This document shows, in pieces, positions 1 through 16,000 of a stretch of 64,000 nucleotides of DNA. The stretch is taken from assembly GCA_964016885.1 (NCBI GenBank), contig OZ024742.1:356970066-357034065 (forward strand), given 5' to 3'. The position numbers and the translations under genes are program-made. Origin of the DNA: Eledone cirrhosa (taxonomy: Eukaryota; Mollusca; Cephalopoda; Octopoda; Eledonidae). Positions within the stretch are counted from its first letter, which is position 1. Each line of letters begins with the position of its first letter. Below the pieces are notes generated by a model. The model was not told the DNA's origin, made no database searches, and saw only the letters and a program-made list of their open reading frames with translations.

Positions 1-699
1 GTGGACTGAGTACTTTTAGTTCTGACACTTACATGACCACTTTACAGTGTGTACTGAGAACTTTTAGTTGTGACACATACATGACCACTTTACAGAGTGG
101 ACTAAGTACTTTTAGTAGTGACACTTAATATGACCACTTTACAGTGTGGGCTGAGTACTTTTAGTTGTGACACTTACATGACCACTTCACAGTGTGGACT
201 GAGTACTTTTAGTTGCGACACTTACATGACCACTTTACAGTGTGGACTGAGTACTTTTAGTTGTGACACTTACACGACCACTTTACAGTGTGGACTGAGT
301 ACTTTTAGTTGTGGCACTTACATGACCACTTTACAGTGTGATTGAGTAATTTTAGTTGTGACACCTACATGACCACTTTAAATTGTGGACTGAGAAATTT
401 TAGTTGTGACACCTACATGACCACTTTACAGTGTGAACTGAGTACTTTTAACTGTGACACTTACATGACTACTTTACAGTGTGGACTGAGTACTTTTAGT
501 TGTGAGACCTACATGACCACATTACAGTGTGGTCTGAGTACTTTTAGTTGTGACACTTACATGGCCACTTTACAGTGTAGACTGAGTACTTTTAGTTGTG
601 ATACTTACATGACCACTTTACAGAGAGGACTGAGTACTTTTAGTTGTGACACTTACATGACCACTTTTCAGAGTGGACTGAGTACTTTTAGTTGTGACA

Positions 700-3600
700 C
701 TTACATGACCACTTTACAGTGTGGACTGAGTATTTTTAGTTGTGACACTTACATGACCACTTTTCAGAGTGGACTGAGTACTTTTAGTTGTGACACCTAC
801 ATGTCCAACTTGCAGTGTGGACTGAGTATTTTTACTTGTGACACCTACATGACCTCTTTACAGTGTGGACTACGTACTTTTAGTTGTGACACTTACGTGA
901 CCACTTTATAGTGTGGACTGAGTACTTTTAGTTGTGACACTTACATGAACACTTTACAGTGTGGACTGAGTACTTTTAGTTCTGACACTTACATGACCAC
1001 TTTACAGTGTGTACTGAGAACTTTTAGTTGTGACACTTACATGACCACTTCACAGTGTGGACTGAGTACTTTTAGTTGCGACACTTACATGACCACTTTA
1101 CAGTGTGGACTGAGTACTTTTAATTGTGACACTTACATGACTACTCTACAGTGTGGACTGAGTACTTTTAGTTGTGAGACCTACATGACCACGTTACAGT
1201 GTGGACTGAGTATTTTAGTTGTGTCACCTACATGACCACTTTACAGTGTGAACTGAAAACTTTTGGTTGTGACACCTACATGACTACTTTGCAGTGTGGA
1301 CTGAGTACTTTTAGTTGTGACACCTACAGGACCACTTTACAGTGTGGACTGAGTATTTTAGTTGTGACACCTACATGACCAGTTTACAGAGTGGACTGAG
1401 TACTTTTAGTTGTGACACCTACACGACCAGTTTACAGTGTGGACTGGGTACTTTTACTTGTGACACATACATGACCAGTTTACAGAGTGAACTGAGTACT
1501 TTTAGTTGTGACACCTACACGACCAGTTTACAGTGTGGACTGGGTACTTTTACTTGTGACACTTACATGACCACTTTACAGTGTGGACTAATTACATTTA
1601 GTTGTGACTCCTACATGACCACTTTACAGTGTGGACTGATTACTGTTAGTTGTGACACCTACTTCACCACTTTACAGTGTGGACTGAGTAATTTTAGTTG
1701 TGACACTTACATGACCACTTTAGAGTGTGGACTGAATACTTTTAGTTGTGATACCTACATGACCGCTTTACAGTGTGGTCTCAGTATTTTAGTTGTGATA
1801 CTTACATGACCACTTTACAGAGTGGACTGAGTACTTTTAGTTGTGACAACTACATGACCACTTTACAGTGTGGACTGAATACTTTTAGTTGTGACACTAA
1901 CGTGACCACTTTATAGTGTGGACTGAGTACTTTTAGTTGTGACACTTACACGACCACTTTACAGTGTGGACTGAGTACTTTTAGTTGTGGCACTTACATG
2001 ACCACTTTACAGTGTGATTGAGTAATTTTAGTTGTGACACCTACATGACCACTTTAAAGTGTGGACTGAGAAATTTTAGTTGTGACACCTACATGACCAC
2101 TTTACAGTGTGAACTGAGTACTTTTAACTGTGACACTTACATGACTCCTTTACAGTGTGGACTGAGTACTTTTAGTTGTGAGACCTACATGACCACATTA
2201 CAGTGTGGTCTGAGTACTTTTAGTTGTGACACTTACATGGCCACTTTACAGTGTAGACTGAGTACTTTTAGTTGTGATACTTACATGACCACTTTACAGA
2301 GAGGACTGAGTACTTTTAGTTGTGACACTTACATGACCACTTTTCAGAGTGGACTGAGTACTTTTAGTTGTGACACCTACATGTCCAACTTGCAGTGTGG
2401 ACTGAGTATTTTTTCTTGTGACACCTACATGACCTCTTTACAGTGTGGACTACGTACTTTTAGTTGTGATACTTACATGACCACTTTACAGAGTGGACTG
2501 AGTATTTTAGTTGTGACAACTACATGACCACTTTACAGTGTGGACTGAATACTTTTAGTTGTGACACTTACGTGACCACTTTATAGTGTGGACTGAGTAC
2601 TTTTAGTTGTGACACTTACATGAACACTTTACAGTGTGGACTGAGTACTTTTAGTTCTGACACTTACATGACCACTTTACAGTGTGTACTGAGAACTTTT
2701 AGTTGTGACACATACATGACCACTTTACAGAGTGGACTAAGTACTTTTAGTAGTGACACTTAATATGACCACTTTACAGTGTGGGCTGAGTACTTTTAGT
2801 TGTGACACTTACATGACCACTTCACATTGTGGACTGAGTATTTTTAGTTGTGACACTTACACGACCACTTTACAGTGTGGATTGAGTACTTTTAGTTGTG
2901 GCACTTACATGACCACTTTACAGTGTGATTGAGTAATTTTAGTTGTGACACCTACATGACCTCTTTAAAGTGTGGACTGAGTAATTTTAGTTGTGACACC
3001 TACATGACCACTTTACAGTGTGGACTGAGTACTTTTAATTGTGACACTTACATGACTACTCTACAGTGTGGACTGAGTACTTTTAGTTGTGAGACCTACA
3101 TGACCACGTTACAGTGTGGACTGAGTATTTTAGTTGTGTCACCTACATGACCACTTTACAGTGTGAACTGAAAACATTTGGTTGTGACACCTACATGACT
3201 ACTTTACAGTGTGGACTGAGTACTTTTAGTTGTGACACCTACAGGACCACTTTACAGTGTGGACTGAGTATTTTAGTTGTGACACCTACACGACCAGTTT
3301 ACAGTGTGGACTGGGTACTTTTACTTGTGACACATACATGACCAGTTTACAGAGTGGACTGAGTACTTTTAGTTGTGACACCTACACGACCAGTTTACAG
3401 TGTGGACTGGGTACTTTTACTTGTGACACTTACATGACCACTTTACAGTGTGGACTAATTACATTTAGTTGTGACTCCTACATGACCACTTTACAGTGTG
3501 GACTGATTACTGTTAGTTGTGACAGCTACTTCACCACTTTACAGTGTGGACTGAGTAACTTTAGTTGTGACACTTACATGACCACTTTAGAGTGTGGACT

Positions 3601-6600
3601 GAATACTTTTAGTTGTGATACCTACATGACCGCTTTACAGTGTGGTCTCAGTATTTTAGTTGTGATACTTACATGACCACTTTACAGAGTGGACTGAGTA
3701 CTTTTAGTTGTGACAACTACATGACCACTTTACAGTGTGGACTGAATACTTTTAGTTGTGACACTAACGTGACCACTTTATAGTGTGGACTGAGTACTTT
3801 TAGTTGTGACACTTACATGACCACTTTACAGTGTGGACTAAGTACTTTTAGTTGTGACACTTACATGACCACTTTACAGGGTAGATTGAGTACTTTTAGT
3901 TGTGACACTTACGTGACCACTTTACAGTGTGGACTGAGTACTTTTAGTTGTGACACTTACATGGCCACTTTACAGTGTAGACTGAGTACTTTTAGTTGTG
4001 ATACTTACATGACCACTTTACAGAGTGGACTGAGTACTTTTAGTTGTGACACTTACATGACCACTTTACAGAGTGGACTGAGTACTTTTACTTGTGACAC
4101 CTACATGACCACTTTACAGTGAGGACTAACTACTTTTAGTTGTGACACTTACATGGCCACTTTACAGTGTAGACTGAGTACTTTTAGTTGTGATACTTAC
4201 ATGACCACTTTACAGAGTGGACTGAGTACTTTTAGTTGTGACACTTACATGACCACTTTACAGAGTGGACTGAGTACTTTTACTTGTGACACCTACATGT
4301 CCAACTTGCAGTGTGGACTGAGTACTTTTACTTGTGACACCTACATGACCTCTTTACAGTGTGGACTGAGTACTTTTAGTTGTGATACTTACATGACCAC
4401 TTTACAGAGTGGATTGAGTACTTTTAGTTGTGACAACTACATGACCACTTTACAGTGTGGACTGAATACTTTTAGTTGTGACACTAACGTGACCACTTTA
4501 TAGTGTGGACTGAGTACTTTTAGTTCTGACACTTACATGACCACATTACAGTGTGGACTGAGAACTTTTAGTTGTGACACATACATGACCACTTTACAGA
4601 GTGGACTAAGTACTTTTAGTAGTGACACTTAATATGACCACTTTACAGTGTGGGCTGAGTACTTTTAGTTGTGACACTTTCATGACCAATTTACAGTGTG
4701 GACTGAGTATTTTAGTTGCGACACTTACATGACCACTTTACAGTGTGCACTGAGTACTTTTAGTTGTGACACTTACATGACCACTTTAAAGTGTGGACTG
4801 AGTACTTTTAGTTGTGACACCTACATGACCACTTTACAGAGTGTACTGAGTACTTTTAGTTGTGACACCTACACGACCACTTTACAGTGTGGACTGGGTA
4901 CTTTTACTTGTTACACATACATGACCACTTTACAGTGTGGACTGAGTACTTTTAGTTGTGACACTTACATGACCACTTTACAGTGTGGACTAATTACATT
5001 TAGTTGTGACTCCTACATGACCACTTTACAGTGTGGACTGAGTACTGTTAGTTGTGACACCTACTTGACCACTTTACAGTGTGGACTAAGTATTTTGGTT
5101 GTGACACTTACGTGACCACTTTACAGTGTGGACTGAGTAATTTTAGTTGTGACACTTACATGACCACTTTAGAGTGTGGACTGAATACTTTTAGTTGTGA
5201 TAACTACATGACCACTTTACAGTGTGGACAGGGTACTTTTAGTTGTGACACCTACATGACCACTTTACAGTGTGGACTGAATAATTTTAGTTGTGATACC
5301 TACATGACCGCTTTACAGTGTGGGCTCAGTACATTTAGTTGTGACACTTACGTGACCACTTTACAGTGTGGACTGAGTACATTTAGTTGTGACAGTTACA
5401 TGACCACTTTACAGTGTGGACTGAGTACTTTACGTTGTGACACCTACATGACCACTTTACAGTGTGGACTAAGTACTTTTAGTTGTGACGCTTACATGAC
5501 AACTTTACAGTGTGGACTGAGTACTTTTAGTTGTGACACCTACATGACCACTTTACAGTGTGGACTAAGTACTTTTAGTTGTGACACTTACATGACCACT
5601 TTACAGTGTGGACTGAGTACTTTTAGATGTGACACCTACATGACCACTTTACAGTGTGGACTGAGTACTTTTAGATGTGACACCTACATGACCACTTTAC
5701 AGTGTGGACTGAGTACTTTTAGTTGTGATACTTACATGACCACTTTACAGTGTGGACAAAGTAATTTTAGTTGGGACACTTACATGTCCAGTTTACAGTG
5801 TGGGCTGGGTACTTTTAGTTGTGACACCTACATGATCACTTTACAGTGTGGACTGAGTACTTTTAGTTCTGACACTTACATGACCACGTTACAGTGTGGC
5901 CTGAGTACTTTTAGTTGTGACACTTACCTGACCACTTTACAGTGTGGACTGAGTACATTTAGTTGTGATACTTACATGACCACTTTACAGTGTGGACTGA
6001 GTACTTTTAGTTGTGACACTTACATGACCACTTTATAGTGTGGACTGAGTACTTTTAGTTGTGACACCTACATGACCACTTTACAGAGTGGACAGTACTT
6101 TTAGTTGTGAAACCTACATGACCACTTTACAGTGTGGGCTGAGTACTTTTAGTTGTGACACTTACATGACAACTTTACAGTGTTCACTGAGTACTTTCAT
6201 TTGTGACACTTACATGACCAATTTACAGTGTGGACTGAGTACTTTTAGTTGTTATACCTGCATGAGCACTTTACAGTGTGGACTGAGTACTTTTAGTTGT
6301 GACATCTACATGACCACTTTACAGTGTGGACTGAGTAATTTTAGTTGTGACACCTACATGACCACTTTACAGTGTGGAATAAGTACTTTTAGTTGTGACA
6401 CCTACATGACCACTTTACAGTGTGGACTAAGTACTTTTAGTCGTTACACTTACATGACCACTTTACAGTGTGGACTGAGTACTTTTAGATGTGAAACATA
6501 CATGACCACATTACAGAGTGGACTGTGTACTTTTAGTTGTGACACTTACATGGTCACTTTACAGAGTGGACTGAGTACTTTTAGTTGTGACACCTACATG

Positions 6601-8620
6601 ACCACTTTACAGTGTTGACAGAGCACTTTTAGTTGTGACACTTACATGACCACTTTACAGTGTGGACTGAGTACTTTTATTTGTGACACTTCCATGAACA
6701 CTTTACAGTGTGGACTAAGTACTTTTAGTTGTGACACTTATATGACCACTTTACAGTGTGGACTGAGTACTTTTAGTTGTGACACCTACATGACAACTTT
6801 ACAGTGTGGACTGAGTACTTTTAGTTGTGACACCTACATGACCACTTTATAGTCTGGACTAAGTACATTTAGTTGTGACACTTACATGAACACTTTACAG
6901 TGTGGACTGAGTACTTTTAGTTGTGAGACTTACATGACCACTTTACAGTGTGGACTGAGTACATTTAGTTGTGACACTTACATGATCAGTTTACAGTGTG
7001 GACTAAGTACTTTTAGTTGTGAGACCTACATGACCACTTTCCAGTGTGGGGTGAGTACTTTTAGTTGTGACATCTACATGACCACTTTGCAGTGTGGACT
7101 GAGAACTTTTACTTGTGACACTTACATGACCACTTTACAGTGTGGAGAGTACTTTTAGTTGTGACACCTACATGACCACTTTACAGAGTTGACTGAGTAC
7201 TTTTAGTTGTGACACCTACATGATCACTTTACAGTTTGGTCTGAGTACCTTAATTGTGACGCTTACATGACCACTTTATAGTGTGGACTGAGTACTTTTG
7301 ATTGTGACACCTATATGATCATTTTACAGTGTGGACTGAGTAATTTTAGTTGTGACACTTACATGATCACTTTACAGTGTGGACTGAGTACTTTTAGTTG
7401 TGACACTTACATGACCACTTTACAGTGTGGACTGATTACTTTTAGCTGTGACACTTACATGACCACTTTACAGTGTGAACTAAGTACTTTTAGTTGTGAC
7501 ACTTACATGACCACTTTACAGTGTGGACTGAGTACTTTTAGTTGTGACACTTACATGACCACTTTACAGTTTGGACTGAGTACTTTTAGTTGTGACACTT
7601 ACATGACCACTTTACAGTGTGGACGAAGTAATTTTAGTTGTGAGAACTACATGACTACTTTACAGAGTGGACTTAGTACTTTTAGTTGTGACACCTACAT
7701 GACCACTTTACAGTGTGGTCTGAGTACTTTTAGTTGTGACACTTACATGACCACTTTACAGTGTAGACTGAGTACTTTTAGTTGTGATACTTACATGACC
7801 ACTTTACAGAGTGTACTGAGTACTTTTAGTTGTGACACGTACATGTCCAACTTGCAGTGTGGACTGAGAACTTTTACGTGTGACACCTACATGACCTCTT
7901 TACAGTGTGGACTGAGTACTTTTAGTTGTGATACTTACATGACCAATTTACAGAGTGGACTGAGTACTTTTAGTTGTGACACTTACATGACCACTTTACA
8001 GTGTTGAGTGAGTACTTTTAGTTGTTAGACTTACATGACCACATTACAGTGTTGAGTGAGTACTTTTAGTTGTGACACCTACATGACCACTTTACAGTGT
8101 GGTCTAAGTACTTTTAGTTGTGACACTTACATGACCAATTTACAGTGTTGAGTGAGTACTTTTAGTTGTGACACCTACATGACCACTTTACAGTGTGGAC
8201 TGAGTACTTTTAGTTGTGACACCTACATGACCACTTTACACTGTGGACTGAATACTTTTAGTCGTGACACTTACATGACTACTCTACAGTGTGGACTGAG
8301 TACTTTTAGATGTGACACTTACATGACCACTTTACAGTGTGGACTGAGAACTTTTAGTTGTGACACTTACATGACTACTTTACAGTGTAGACTGAGTACT
8401 TTTAGTTGTGAAATTTACATGACCATTTTACATTGTGGAGTGAGTACTTTTAATTGTGATACTTACATGACTACGTTACAGTGTAGACTGAGTACTTTTA
8501 GTTGTGACACTTACATGACCACTTTACAGTGTGGACTAAGTACTTTTAGTTGTGACATCTACATGACCACTTTACATTGTGTACTAAGTACTTTTAGTTG
8601 TGACACTTACATGACCACTT
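700..8620 (+). repeat. Satellite block A, copy 1 (partner at 14,935-22,900)
   Basis: This ~7.9 kb stretch of variant units recurs in the same order about 14.2 kb downstream. The offset between matching landmarks steps from 14,234 (945, 1,342, 2,018 and 2,929) to 14,186 (3,817), 13,994 (about 4,500), 14,232 (about 5,110 to 7,315) and 14,280 (8,152). The steps are 48, 192, 238 and 48 bases, so single units or small groups were gained or lost after the block was duplicated. Boundaries are approximate, since they are placed where the variant pattern stops matching. Its right part overlaps the first 3 kb higher-order repeat. Confidence 0.85.
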
Positions 8621-9749
8621 TACAGAGTGGACTAAGTACTTTTAGTAGTGACACTTAATATGACCACTTTATAGTGTGGGCTGAGTACTTTTAGTTGTGA
8701 CACTTACATGACCACTTTACAGTGTGGACTGAGTACTTCTAGTTGCGACACTTACATGACCACTTTACAGTGTGGACTGAGTATTTTTAGTTGTGACACT
8801 TACATGACCACTTTTCAGAGTGGACTGAGTACTTTTAGTTGTGACACCTACATGTCCAACTTGCAGTGTGGACTGAGTATTTTTACTTGTGACACCTACA
8901 TGACCTCTTTACAGTGTGGACTACGTACTTTTAGTTGTGACACTTACGTGACCACTTTATAGTGTGGACTGAGTACTTTTAGTTGTGACACTTACATGAA
9001 CACTTTACAGTGTGGACTGAGTACTTTTAGTTCTGAAACTTACATGACCACTTTACAGTGTGTACTGAGAACTTTTAGTTGTGACACTTACATGACCACT
9101 TCACAGTGTGGACTGAGTACTTTTAGTTGCGACACTTACATGACCACTTTACAGTGTGGACTGAGTACTTTTAATTGTGACACTTACATGACTACTCTAC
9201 AGTGTGGACTGAGTACTTTTAGTTGTGAGACCTACATGACCACGTTACAGTGTGGACTGAGTATTTTAGTTGTGTCACCTACATGACCACTTTACAGTGT
9301 GAACTGAAAACTTTTGGTTGTGACACCTACATGACTACTTTGCAGTGTGGACTGAGTACTTTTAGTTGTGACACCTACAGGACCACTTTACAGTGTGGAC
9401 TGAGTATTTTAGTTGTGACACCTACATGACCAGTTTACAGAGTGGACTGAGTACTTTTAGTTGTGACACCTACACGACCAGTTTACAGTGTGGACTGGGT
9501 ACTTTTACTTGTGACACATACATGACCAGTTTACAGAGTGGACTGAGTACTTTTAGTTGTGACACCTACACGACCAGTTTACAGTGTGGACTGGGTACTT
9601 TTACTTGTGACACTTACATGACCACTTTACAGTGTGGACTAATTACATTTAGTTGTGACTCCTACATGACCACTTTACAGTGTGGACTGATTACTGTTAG
9701 TTGTGACACCTACTTCACCACTTTACAGTGTGGACTGAGTACTTTTAGT
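6730..9749 (+). repeat. Satellite higher-order repeat B, copy 1
   Basis: This block of about 3,020 bases is followed by two similar blocks. Landmarks include a two-base-short unit near 7,141 (TGTGGAGAGTACTTTTAG), a unit reading GTACCTTAATTGTGACG near 7,246, and a TTAGAC stop unit near 8,025. The same landmarks recur 3,020 bases later, and after about 8,000 the offset becomes 3,068 because copy 2 has one extra unit. Boundaries are approximate. Confidence 0.85.
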
Positions 9750-12700
9750 TGTGACACTTATATGACCACTTTACAGTGTGGACTGAGTACTTTTAGTTGT
9801 GACACCTACATGACAACTTTACAGTGTGGACTGAGTACTTTTAGTTGTGACACCTACATGACCACTTTATAGTCTGGACTAAGTACATTTAGTTGTGACA
9901 CTTACATGAACACTTTACAGTGTGGACTGAGTACTTTTAGTTGTGAGACTTACATGACCACTTTACAGTGTGGACTGAGTACATTTAGTTGTGACACTTA
10001 CATGATCAGTTTACAGTGTGGACTAAGTACTTTTAGTTGTGAGACCTACATGACCACTTTCCAGTGTGGGGTGAGTACTTTTAGTTGTGACATCTACATG
10101 ACCACTTTGCAGTGTGGACTGAGAACTTTTACTTGTGACACTTACATGACCACTTTACAGTGTGGAGAGTACTTTTAGTTGTGACACCTACATGACCACT
10201 TTACAGAGTTGACTGAGTACTTTTAGTTGTGACACCTACATGATCACTTTACAGTTTGGTCTGAGTACCTTAATTGTGACGCTTACATGACCACTTTATA
10301 GTGTGGACTGAGTACTTTTGATTGTGACACCTATATGATCATTTTACAGTGTGGACTGAGTAATTTTAGTTGTGACACTTACATGATCACTTTACAGTGT
10401 GGACTGAGTACTTTTAGTTGTGACACTTACATGACCACTTTACAGTGTGGACTGATTACTTTTAGCTGTGACACTTACATGACCACTTTACAGTGTGAAC
10501 TAAGTACTTTTAGTTGTGACACTTACATGACCACTTTACAGTGTGGACTGAGTACTTTTAGTTGTGACACTTACATGACCACTTTACAGTGTGGACTGAG
10601 TACTTTTAGTTGTGACACTTACATGACCACTTTACAGTGTGGACGAAGTAATTTTAGTTGTGAGAACTACATGACTACTTTACAGAGTGGACTTAGTACT
10701 TTTAGTTGTGACACCTACATGACCACTTTACAGTGTGGTCTGAGTACTTTTAGTTGTGACACTTACATGACCACTTTACAGTGTAGACTGAGTACTTTTA
10801 GTTGTGATACTTACATGACCACTTTACAGAGTGTACTGAGTACTTTTAGTTGTGACACTTACATGACCACTTTACAGAGTGGACTGAGTACTTTTAGTTG
10901 TGACACGTACATGTCCAACTTGCAGTGTGGACTGAGAACTTTTACGTGTGACACCTACATGACCTCTTTACAGTGTGGACTGAGTACTTTTAGTTGTGAT
11001 ACTTACATGACCAATTTACAGAGTGGACTGAGTACTTTTAGTTGTGACACTTACATGACCACTTTACAGTGTTGAGTGAGTACTTTTAGTTGTTAGACTT
11101 ACATGACCACATTACAGTGTTGAGTGAGTACTTTTAGTTGTGACACCTACATGACCACTTTACAGTGTGGTCTAAGTACTTTTAGTTGTGACACTTACAT
11201 GACCAATTTACAGTGTTGAGTGAGTACTTTTAGTTGTGACACCTACATGACCACTTTACAGTGTGGACTGAGTACTTTTAGTTGTGACACCTACATGACC
11301 ACTTTACACTGTGGACTGAATACTTTTAGTCGTGACACTTACATGACTACTCTACAGTGTGGACTGAGTACTTTTAGATGTGACACTTACATGACCACTT
11401 TACAGTGTGGACTGAGAACTTTTAGTTGTGACACTTACATGACTACTTTACAGTGTAGACTGAGTACTTTTAGTTGTGAAATTTACATGACCATTTTACA
11501 TTGTGGAGTGAGTACTTTTAATTGTGATACTTACATGACTACGTTACAGTGTAGACTGAGTACTTTTAGTTGTGACACTTACATGACCACTTTACAGTGT
11601 GGACTAAGTACTTTTAGTTGTGACATCTACATGACCACTTTACATTGTGTACTAAGTACTTTTAGTTGTGACACTTACATGACCACTTTACAGAGTGGAC
11701 TAAGTACTTTTAGTAGTGACACTTAATATGACCACTTTATAGTGTGGGCTGAGTACTTTTAGTTGTGACACTTACATGACCACTTTACAGTGTGGACTGA
11801 GTACTTCTAGTTGCGACACTTACATGACCACTTTACAGTGTGGACTGAGTATTTTTAGTTGTGACACTTACATGACCACTTTTCAGAGTGGACTGAGTAC
11901 TTTTAGTTGTGACACCTACATGTCCAACTTGCAGTGTGGACTGAGTATTTTTACTTGTGACACCTACATGACCTCTTTACAGTGTGGACTACGTACTTTT
12001 AGTTGTGACACTTACGTGACCACTTTATAGTGTGGACTGAGTACTTTTAGTTGTGACACTTACATGAACACTTTACAGTGTGGACTGAGTACTTTTAGTT
12101 CTGACACTTACATGACCACTTTACAGTGTGTACTGAGAACTTTTAGTTGTGACACTTACATGACCACTTCACAGTGTGGACTGAGTACTTTTAGTTGCGA
12201 CACTTACATGACCACTTTACAGTGTGGACTGAGTACTTTTAATTGTGACACTTACATGACTACTCTACAGTGTGGACTGAGTACTTTTAGTTGTGAGACC
12301 TACATGACCACGTTACAGTGTGGACTGAGTATTTTAGTTGTGTCACCTACATGACCACTTTACAGTGTGAACTGAAAACTTTTGGTTGTGACACCTACAT
12401 GACTACTTTGCAGTGTGGACTGAGTACTTTTAGTTGTGACACCTACAGGACCACTTTACAGTGTGGACTGAGTATTTTAGTTGTGACACCTACATGACCA
12501 GTTTACAGAGTGGACTGAGTACTTTTAGTTGTGACACCTACACGACCAGTTTACAGTGTGGACTGGGTACTTTTACTTGTGACACATACATGACCAGTTT
12601 ACAGAGTGGACTGAGTACTTTTAGTTGTGACACCTACACGACCAGTTTACAGTGTGGACTGGGTACTTTTACTTGTGACACTTACATGACCACTTTACAG

Positions 12701-13054
12701 TGTGGACTAATTACATTTAGTTGTGACTCCTACATGACCACTTTACAGTGTGGACTGATTACTGTTAGTTGTGACACCTACTTCACCACTTTACAGTGTG
12801 GACTGAGTAATTTTAGTTGTGACACTTACATGACCACTTTAGAGTGTGGACTGAATACTTTTAGTTGTGATACCTACATGACCGCTTTACAGTGTGGTCT
12901 CAGTATTTTAGTTGTGATACTTACATGACCACTTTACAGAGTGGACTGAGTACTTTTAGTTGTGACAACTACATGACCACTTTACAGTGTGGACTGAATA
13001 CTTTTAGTTGTGACACTAACGTGACCACTTTATAGTGTGGACTGAGTACTTTTA
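9750..13054 (+). repeat. Satellite higher-order repeat B, copy 2
   Basis: It matches copy 1 at an offset of 3,020, then 3,068, and matches copy 3 at an offset of 3,115 from about 9,954 (to 13,069) through 12,928 (to 16,043). The left junction joins a unit like those near 1,700 to a unit like those near 6,730, the kind of join expected from unequal exchange between distant array positions. The copies differ at only scattered bases. Confidence 0.85.
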
Positions 13055-16000
13055 GTTGTGACACTTACATGACCACTTTACAGTGTGGACTGAGTACATT
13101 TAGTTGTGACACTTACATGATCAGTTTACAGTGTGGACTAAGTACTTTTAGTTGTGAGACCTACATGACCACTTTCCAGTGTGGGGTGAGTACTTTTAGT
13201 TGTGACATCTACATGACCACTTTGCAGTGTGGACTGAGAACTTTTACTTGTGACACTTACATGACCACTTTACAGTGTGGAGAGTACTTTTAGTTGTGAC
13301 ACCTACATGACCACTTTACAGAGTTGACTGAGTACTTTTAGTTGTGACACCTACATGATCACTTTACAGTTTGGTCTGAGTACCTTAATTGTGACGCTTA
13401 CATGACCACTTTATAGTGTGGACTGAGTACTTTTGATTGTGACACCTATATGATCATTTTACAGTGTGGACTGAGTAATTTTAGTTGTGACACTTACATG
13501 ATCACTTTACAGTGTGGACTGAGTACTTTTAGTTGTGACACTTACATGACCACTTTACAGTGTGGACTGATTACTTTTAGCTGTGACACTTACATGACCA
13601 CTTTACAGTGTGAACTAAGTACTTTTAGTTGTGACACTTACATGACCACTTTACAGTGTGGACTGAGTACTTTTAGTTGTGACACTTACATGACCACTTT
13701 ACAGTGTGGACTGAGTACTTTTAGTTGTGACACTTACATGACCACTTTACAGTGTGGACGAAGTAATTTTAGTTGTGAGAACTACATGACTACTTTACAG
13801 AGTGGACTTAGTACTTTTAGTTGTGACACCTACATGACCACTTTACAGTGTGGTCTGAGTACTTTTAGTTGTGACACTTACATGACCACTTTACAGTGTA
13901 GACTGAGTACTTTTAGTTGTGATACTTACATGACCACTTTACAGAGTGTACTGAGTACTTTTAGTTGTGACACTTACATGACCACTTTACAGAGTGGACT
14001 GAGTACTTTTAGTTGTGACACGTACATGTCCAACTTGCAGTGTGGACTGAGAACTTTTACGTGTGACACCTACATGACCTCTTTACAGTGTGGACTGAGT
14101 ACTTTTAGTTGTGATACTTACATGACCAATTTACAGAGTGGACTGAGTACTTTTAGTTGTGACACTTACATGACCACTTTACAGTGTTGAGTGAGTACTT
14201 TTAGTTGTTAGACTTACATGACCACATTACAGTGTTGAGTGAGTACTTTTAGTTGTGACACCTACATGACCACTTTACAGTGTGGTCTAAGTACTTTTAG
14301 TTGTGACACTTACATGACCAATTTACAGTGTTGAGTGAGTACTTTTAGTTGTGACACCTACATGACCACTTTACAGTGTGGACTGAGTACTTTTAGTTGT
14401 GACACCTACATGACCACTTTACACTGTGGACTGAATACTTTTAGTCGTGACACTTACATGACTACTCTACAGTGTGGACTGAGTACTTTTAGATGTGACA
14501 CTTACATGACCACTTTACAGTGTGGACTGAGAACTTTTAGTTGTGACACTTACATGACTACTTTACAGTGTAGACTGAGTACTTTTAGTTGTGAAATTTA
14601 CATGACCATTTTACATTGTGGAGTGAGTACTTTTAATTGTGATACTTACATGACTACGTTACAGTGTAGACTGAGTACTTTTAGTTGTGACACTTACATG
14701 ACCACTTTACAGTGTGGACTAAGTACTTTTAGTTGTGACATCTACATGACCACTTTACATTGTGTACTAAGTACTTTTAGTTGTGACACTTACATGACCA
14801 CTTTACAGAGTGGACTAAGTACTTTTAGTAGTGACACTTAATATGACCACTTTATAGTGTGGGCTGAGTACTTTTAGTTGTGACACTTACATGACCACTT
14901 TACAGTGTGGACTGAGTACTTCTAGTTGCGACACTTACATGACCACTTTACAGTGTGGACTGAGTATTTTTAGTTGTGACACTTACATGACCACTTTTCA
15001 GAGTGGACTGAGTACTTTTAGTTGTGACACCTACATGTCCAACTTGCAGTGTGGACTGAGTATTTTTACTTGTGACACCTACATGACCTCTTTACAGTGT
15101 GGACTACGTACTTTTAGTTGTGACACTTACGTGACCACTTTATAGTGTGGACTGAGTACTTTTAGTTGTGACACTTACATGAACACTTTACAGTGTGGAC
15201 TGAGTACTTTTAGTTCTGACACTTACATGACCACTTTACAGTGTGTACTGAGAACTTTTAGTTGTGACACTTACATGACCACTTCACAGTGTGGACTGAG
15301 TACTTTTAGTTGCGACACTTACATGACCACTTTACAGTGTGGACTGAGTACTTTTAATTGTGACACTTACATGACTACTCTACAGTGTGGACTGAGTACT
15401 TTTAGTTGTGAGACCTACATGACCACGTTACAGTGTGGACTGAGTATTTTAGTTGTGTCACCTACATGACCACTTTACAGTGTGAACTGAAAACTTTTGG
15501 TTGTGACACCTACATGACTACTTTGCAGTGTGGACTGAGTACTTTTAGTTGTGACACCTACAGGACCACTTTACAGTGTGGACTGAGTATTTTAGTTGTG
15601 ACACCTACATGACCAGTTTACAGAGTGGACTGAGTACTTTTAGTTGTGACACCTACACGACCAGTTTACAGTGTGGACTGGGTACTTTTACTTGTGACAC
15701 ATACATGACCAGTTTACAGAGTGGACTGAGTACTTTTAGTTGTGACACCTACACGACCAGTTTACAGTGTGGACTGGGTACTTTTACTTGTGACACTTAC
15801 ATGACCACTTTACAGTGTGGACTAATTACATTTAGTTGTGACTCCTACATGACCACTTTACAGTGTGGACTGATTACTGTTAGTTGTGACACCTACTTCA
15901 CCACTTTACAGTGTGGACTGAGTAATTTTAGTTGTGACACTTACATGACCACTTTAGAGTGTGGACTGAATACTTTTAGTTGTGATACCTACATGACCGC